From positions 64,655,298 through 64,719,297 of the forward strand of contig JAYGXS010000003.1 of assembly GCA_036362985.1 (NCBI GenBank): a stretch of 64,000 nucleotides of DNA. The letters are read 5' to 3'. This stretch comes from Ligula intestinalis. Lineage: Eukaryota; Platyhelminthes; Cestoda; Diphyllobothriidea; Diphyllobothriidae. The position numbers were made by a program, and so were the translations under genes. Shown here in pieces: positions 48,801-54,800 of this stretch. Below the pieces are notes generated by a model. That model saw only the letters and a program-made list of their open reading frames with translations. It was not told the DNA's origin and searched no databases. How positions within the stretch are numbered: the stretch's first letter is position 1; each line of letters begins with the position of its first letter.

Positions 48801-51800
48801 AGAGTAACAGCGTAGATCCTTCACAAGCAAACCTGTATAAATGACAGTCTGACCATCAAATTCGACGATGTTCACCACACGCTCCACAATGGGGTGGCAC
48901 AGTAACGGTGACTATGCGCTGGATTATAGCGAAATGAGTCGTGTGCAACATCTCTTTCCCTCGTTCTCCCCACCCCCGCCCATCCGGACCGGGGTGTCAA
49001 GATAATGTCAAAAATACTGGAGATGGGGAAGAAGAGCGCATGCGGCCGAAGCCACCCCTATGCGTGCCACTACGCGGGGCTGGCCGCCCCACCAATTCGC
49101 GCCACAACAACACCTGGCTAGGATCCCACTTACTTGGGAGTGGCATAACGGCCACATTAAGTGGGAGTCATTGCAGCCTGATTCTCAGGCCGCCAGTCAG
49201 CCACTCTACACAACAAGATACAAACTGGACTACTGCTCGAGCGGTCCGAGTTATCCTGTTGGTTGGCAACCCTCCAAGTTACGGCGCTTGGCGCACCGTG
49301 ATAAGTCATATCAGCAATACAGGCAGGACAGTTGGAGGGTCGAATATTAGCCAAGGGTGTGCAGTTTTCTGTAGGGCAGTCCAATCACAGAGCAAAGTGC
49401 GGCATTCATAAAACTATGCTTTAGTGACGTAACATGATCATAATGTATTCGGAGGACAAAAAATATAAAAACTTCATCAAGGCAAACTAGCATTTGAGTG
49501 CAAGCAAATAGAGGGTACAATCGGCTCAACTCACATCAGGCACGGTTTGTTCTAGATCCTGCAAGAACGTTTGCAAGGCAGAGTTGAGTTGGCGGTAGAG
49601 TGGACTCACGCTGTTCAGTTGCACGTAGATTTCCTTTATAAGAGCCAATTGAAGGTGCAGCAACTGATGCTTGTTTTCCAACTCATCCACCGGGGACTTC
49701 AGATCAGCCTTAGTGGAGACAAGAAGAAGTAGTGGTGACTTCGACGATGAGTCAAAGGAGAGAATCACAATATGTTGGTAAGTCGCGAGCTTTTGGAATC
49801 CAGAGTACAAAGTTATCTTCCTCTTTTAGTAACCCAAATTACAGGGTTTGAGTGTGTGAAAGGGGTAATTTTGACTCTATCAAGCCCAATTCGACGTGAG
49901 ACCGGCTAAGGGCAGGCACTTGAGTCTATGAGTCAGATTTAAGTAGACGATGGGGGTTGACCGTGTGCCTCAGACGGTAGCCTGTGTGTGGTAGTAGAGG
50001 CTTGTGGCTGTCAGCCCTCAGAGTTAGATGTGTGCAGGTTCATCAACACGAAAGCAGTAATCTCGTGAGTCCCGCAGACGGAGAACCTAGGTGCATTCCA
50101 CAAGTAGCAAATGCTCCCACCTTAAGTCCTGGCAACAAGATCGATAAACCAACAGCCGTAAACGAGGCACTTCTACGGAGCAATTTGGACCTCAACGGTC
50201 AATTAACTGGAAAATGAATTGCACCCAGAGACGGAATTGATGGCGGAAAGATCTGGCGCTCCGGGTAAAAGCCATTTTGCAGTTTGCCCCGGGGCTTAGT
50301 GTCCCACTTTGTCAACCGCCCAGCGAGGCCAAATCTGTGCAAGATTTACCAGTGTGGCCGGTAACCTTCCTGATCAAGGTAGGCGGAGCATAAGTCCCTA
50401 ATCCGAGTATTATAATTTTAAGCTCAACCATCAAGGAGAACTGAGTCCAAACATAAACTCTTCTCGACAGGGGGTTGGTGTATGACTGATAGCACGGCTT
50501 ACAAGCACAGTCAAATTCAGCATAAAACAGAGTCATCAGTCTTGATTGACCATTATAAGATCCCCTTAGTTAAAAGGACATAAATGACACCCAACCGCAT
50601 AGCATCATCCTTGTTAAAATTCCATAGGCCCCTATCTCATGTGAGCCTTGACACACTCTGTCTCTTACTTGATTCCCACAAATGGACACCTCCATTTGCA
50701 TAATTCTATATTTAAGTCTTCTCAGGCATCGACATGTGACTGCAAACAAGGATTTTCAGCGTCCATTGAGAGTAAGACACCGTCATCTGATATATATCTT
50801 GACCGACTAAAATTGTATTGTCTGAATAATGCGTAAAGGCAGGGGAGAGCAGGAAAAGAGAGAACAACATTGGGGAAACACGGTGAACGCAAGCGTGAAC
50901 GCAAACGGAAAAACGGCTATAAGCATCCCCAAAAAAAACCAACACTCGAGAAGGTTGACCGATCAGTTAATTATGCACCACCCCACCCCACACCGTCTCT
51001 AGCCGTATTGGAATCGCACAGCTAGCATGCGCGGCAAGTTTCATTAATTCGCAATTTGTGCCATCCCCTTTCGGTCCGATGACTGATTAACGGGCAATGC
51101 CTATTCTCAAAATTGGAACAGAGTTTAAAGTAAATACCATAAAAGTGGTCGCTTGTTCTCGACCGTGACTTTGACGGGTATTTTTAAAAAAGCTGAACGA
51201 AGGGTGACTACTATCGGAACGAAAAGTAGACAACTAGGTGGCAACTAACGAACGATCTAAACAATTATGTCTCCACCAGATGGAAAAACATAGTGCTCGA
51301 GGATAAACTATGGTACACACCCCAGTTGATGAAAACACACTTGTCCCAGAAAAGCAGAGGCCAGGCCTACACCCCACAGAAGAGTAACTAGACGTCCAGA
51401 TGTCCGCAGGCTCCTTCGAAAATGCTAGCTGAACGCTTATTGGTGCAAATTCGGAGAGCCAACTAATAGTATAATAACCCAGTCAGTCACTACCAGATGC
51501 AAGTTCCTTTCTGGTTACTGGTACGGCCGCAGACATACAGTCTACTTCCCTTCCATAATGTCACATACTTTACTTCTCCATGCAGCACTGGGCCTGGAGA
51601 GCTCGGCCCATTCTCCCATCCAGCTAGTATGAACAAGTTCTGAAGCTCCAATAACTAGCTCTGTGTTTTTATGGACTGTGCAGAGCAAGATTTGAACTCC
51701 AGATGGTCAGCGGCACCAGATGCAGGACAAAAACATTGAAAAACGTGCCCAAATCAGCTGAATGGCTCGCGAGATGCTCGCGATGTCGTCGCAGCGAGTG

Positions 51801-54800
51801 CGAACAAAGACAGTAACTTTTAAGATGGTCCACAGTCAACGGCTGTGAAACGCCTCAGACTTCTATTCATCTTCCACACAAACACAGTCTAGCATTCACA
51901 ACCGCACAGGGAGGGGGACGGACTGCATGGAAATCTGTGCGCCGATGGAGATATCGCGTCAGGTCTACAAACATTTGATAAGGATTGCGTTAAACCGGAG
52001 AACAGCATTTATTTGAAGGACAATGCTGTCCTCACGCCGTCCCAGCAGCAGGAAATTAATCTTGACAGTAGCTTAGGAATGATAAAAGGGACATAGGTTC
52101 GACATTACTGTACCCATGGGTAAATTGTAGACTACGAATACAGTGGTTGTTTGAAGCATCGACTGACCGAGTTCAATCAGAGGCAGCAAATATATATATA
52201 TATATCACATATAAAGAGTCCTTTAACCAATTTCAGTAAGTGCCAGTAGGTTTATTTGTCGCACTGCTTGGCGGTTGATGTTAAAGGATAGACAGGAACT
52301 CCAAAGATGTCAGTGGACTGTCCTGCTATCCTATATAAGCTAGCCGGTCAGTGGTTTCCTAATGCAAGAGCAAGGGCCACAGTCTATCTACCAAAGACAA
52401 GTTGTAGAAGTGAGATTTGGAGGTCTAAAGTGGGACCGGTTCTGTTATCTTGACTTCCAGAGAGTCTGAGAGCCGAAGATTCGAACTTCAACAAACAACC
52501 GAGTTCCAGGTTGTGCTAATGAAGAGAGCGCGCAGTCAGATTTTAGGCATCGGGGTAAAGAAGAAAATGCACATTTCGGCACACAATGACAAGTGTTCAT
52601 TCTCGGGCGAGTAGCGGGGTCCGCATCGAATAACCAAAGCTGTGGAGCGCGTCGGTCTGTGGCGGACAGCCAGCAATGCTGCCTCTCCTTCCTTGTCCAA
52701 TAATATCCGCCGCTTCAACTTCACGGGTAGCCGTTTGCGACTCGCTGACCTGACGGCCCTTCACGGACATCTGCGCGCACACGCACGCGGGCCCAGGGCC
52801 AGTTGAACACACCACCCCGTCGGTCCATGCAGCGGGGAGCCTCTGTATGCGACACGCCAATCGTACACCACTTTAACTTACTCCACGATCAAGTAAAAGC
52901 AACTGCTATCTCACGCATACACTCTCGGGCACAATCGAACGCATTGAACATTCGGTCTTGGCTTTGCTAGTGAGCACTGACCAATGTACAATAAATCACT
53001 CACTCTAATGCCTTCTGCCTTTTGCCTGCAACTTGGGATTCGAATTGATGATTGTAGTGCTTCAACTGCAACCACTGCTTAGACGCTACAGGTCCCAATC
53101 AACGCGTAACATGGATTGCAATGCTTGACGTGGATCTTGCCCGGAAATAATAAGTACAGACGGTGACTGTTGGGAATGCTGCGATTCCCATGATGAGTGT
53201 CATGGGACTGCGACTGCGTCACTGCGTCTAGTCTTGTCTGCTCAATTCTGGTTGGCCCATTGTCGCGGTCGATGTTTTTCGCGTTCCCCCCTTAAATGCA
53301 TTCAGTCCATGCGTCAGAACGACTTGTGCTAAGGTGTTCTGTCTGAATACATGCGTTCGTCCGTCTTTGATCGTCTGGACTAATCAAATGTAGCAGGCGC
53401 GGGAGACGCATTAGTGACCCAAAAGACACATGAATTGTTTTGGTCCAGATCGTCTCCACTAGCGCTTGGATTCAAGAGCCTGACTGCAAGGCAGACGTAG
53501 TAATCAAACTTATTTAACGGCAGCTCGTGGTCGCCATTCAACCCTCCTGCTTTGCAGAATTTTACGATGCAGACGCGGAAGGTCAGAGTGCGCCTCTTCC
53601 CGCCGCGACTGTTTATGTGCCAGACACAAAAGCCTGTTCAGTTCGCAGTCAACCCTCTCCAAAAGGCTCCGGCATGCACAAACGCGCCAGCAGTTTGGCG
53701 CACGCAAAAACCCGCCTTTCACAAAGGCTCTACACAGACTGACCAGAACAGCTGCAATTGCAACGCCAATAAATCGGCCGAATGCCAGCCCGAGGCATCA
53801 AGGGTGAACGCCGGGGTGAATTAGGCGCGTGAGTTTGCAAGTGACAAGGAAACAGTCACACGAAGAGGAAAGAGCAACATTTTAGAAAACGGCTTTACCA
53901 AAAAACTGCAGACCAAAGACGATGTGTTGTCTAGAACGCAACTCGTATGTTCGCTTGCATTGGCAGTTGACATATTTTCGGGTTGAATATTTAAACACCA
54001 CAAGGTTCAAGCTCAAACCCCGAGGCTTTTCGGCTTGGCATTGGAGTGCGGATGGGGGCCGAAGTCAGGTAAGTCATCAAACCTCATCGTCTTTGTCGAC
54101 AGTACTTATCGGTTAGTTGTTGCTAATTAGCCTGCGACTGCTCGCGAAAAGCTTAAAGGCAACACGTAAGTGACTGTACTTAGTTCTATATGCTGTATAG
54201 TCCAACGGGCGTTACTTTCTGTAGAGGCTGAAGAGAGCATATGAGAGGAAAATTCATGGCTTAATGGTATGAGCATTAGATCAAAACGTTTAATGAGTAA
54301 AAAGTCCGAGATCGATCCCAGGGGTTACCAGGTTATCAACCAAGCATAGTCGACGGAAGACAGCAAACAAAAGATAAATAGCCATTCGGGCTTCTATTGT
54401 CTTTATCAACAATACTTTTAAAAATACATCGCTGGCGGCTTACACATACTTGCACCTAAGTACTGTAACTCTATAAATAACAGTTTCATTGGCCTACAGC
54501 TATATTACTGGCGACCACTATTTGCGGTAGAAACCTGAGAAAATAAAGACAGTGGGGGATCGACGAACCACGATTCAATTGGCGACTTTGAAATGACGAT
54601 ACCCACCAAACACTATAAAATAGTTAAATGGAATACAGGACTCACAATGCCTAAGCCTCGGAGATTCCGTATGTACTCGGCGAAGTCGGCGATTCCGATG
54701 AGAGGTTGGTTCAACTGTAGAAACACAAAAGTAGAAGCGTGTTTCTTCAAAGTGTTCATATCTTTAACTTTTACGGCTTTGGTTTAACTGTAAAAACACA

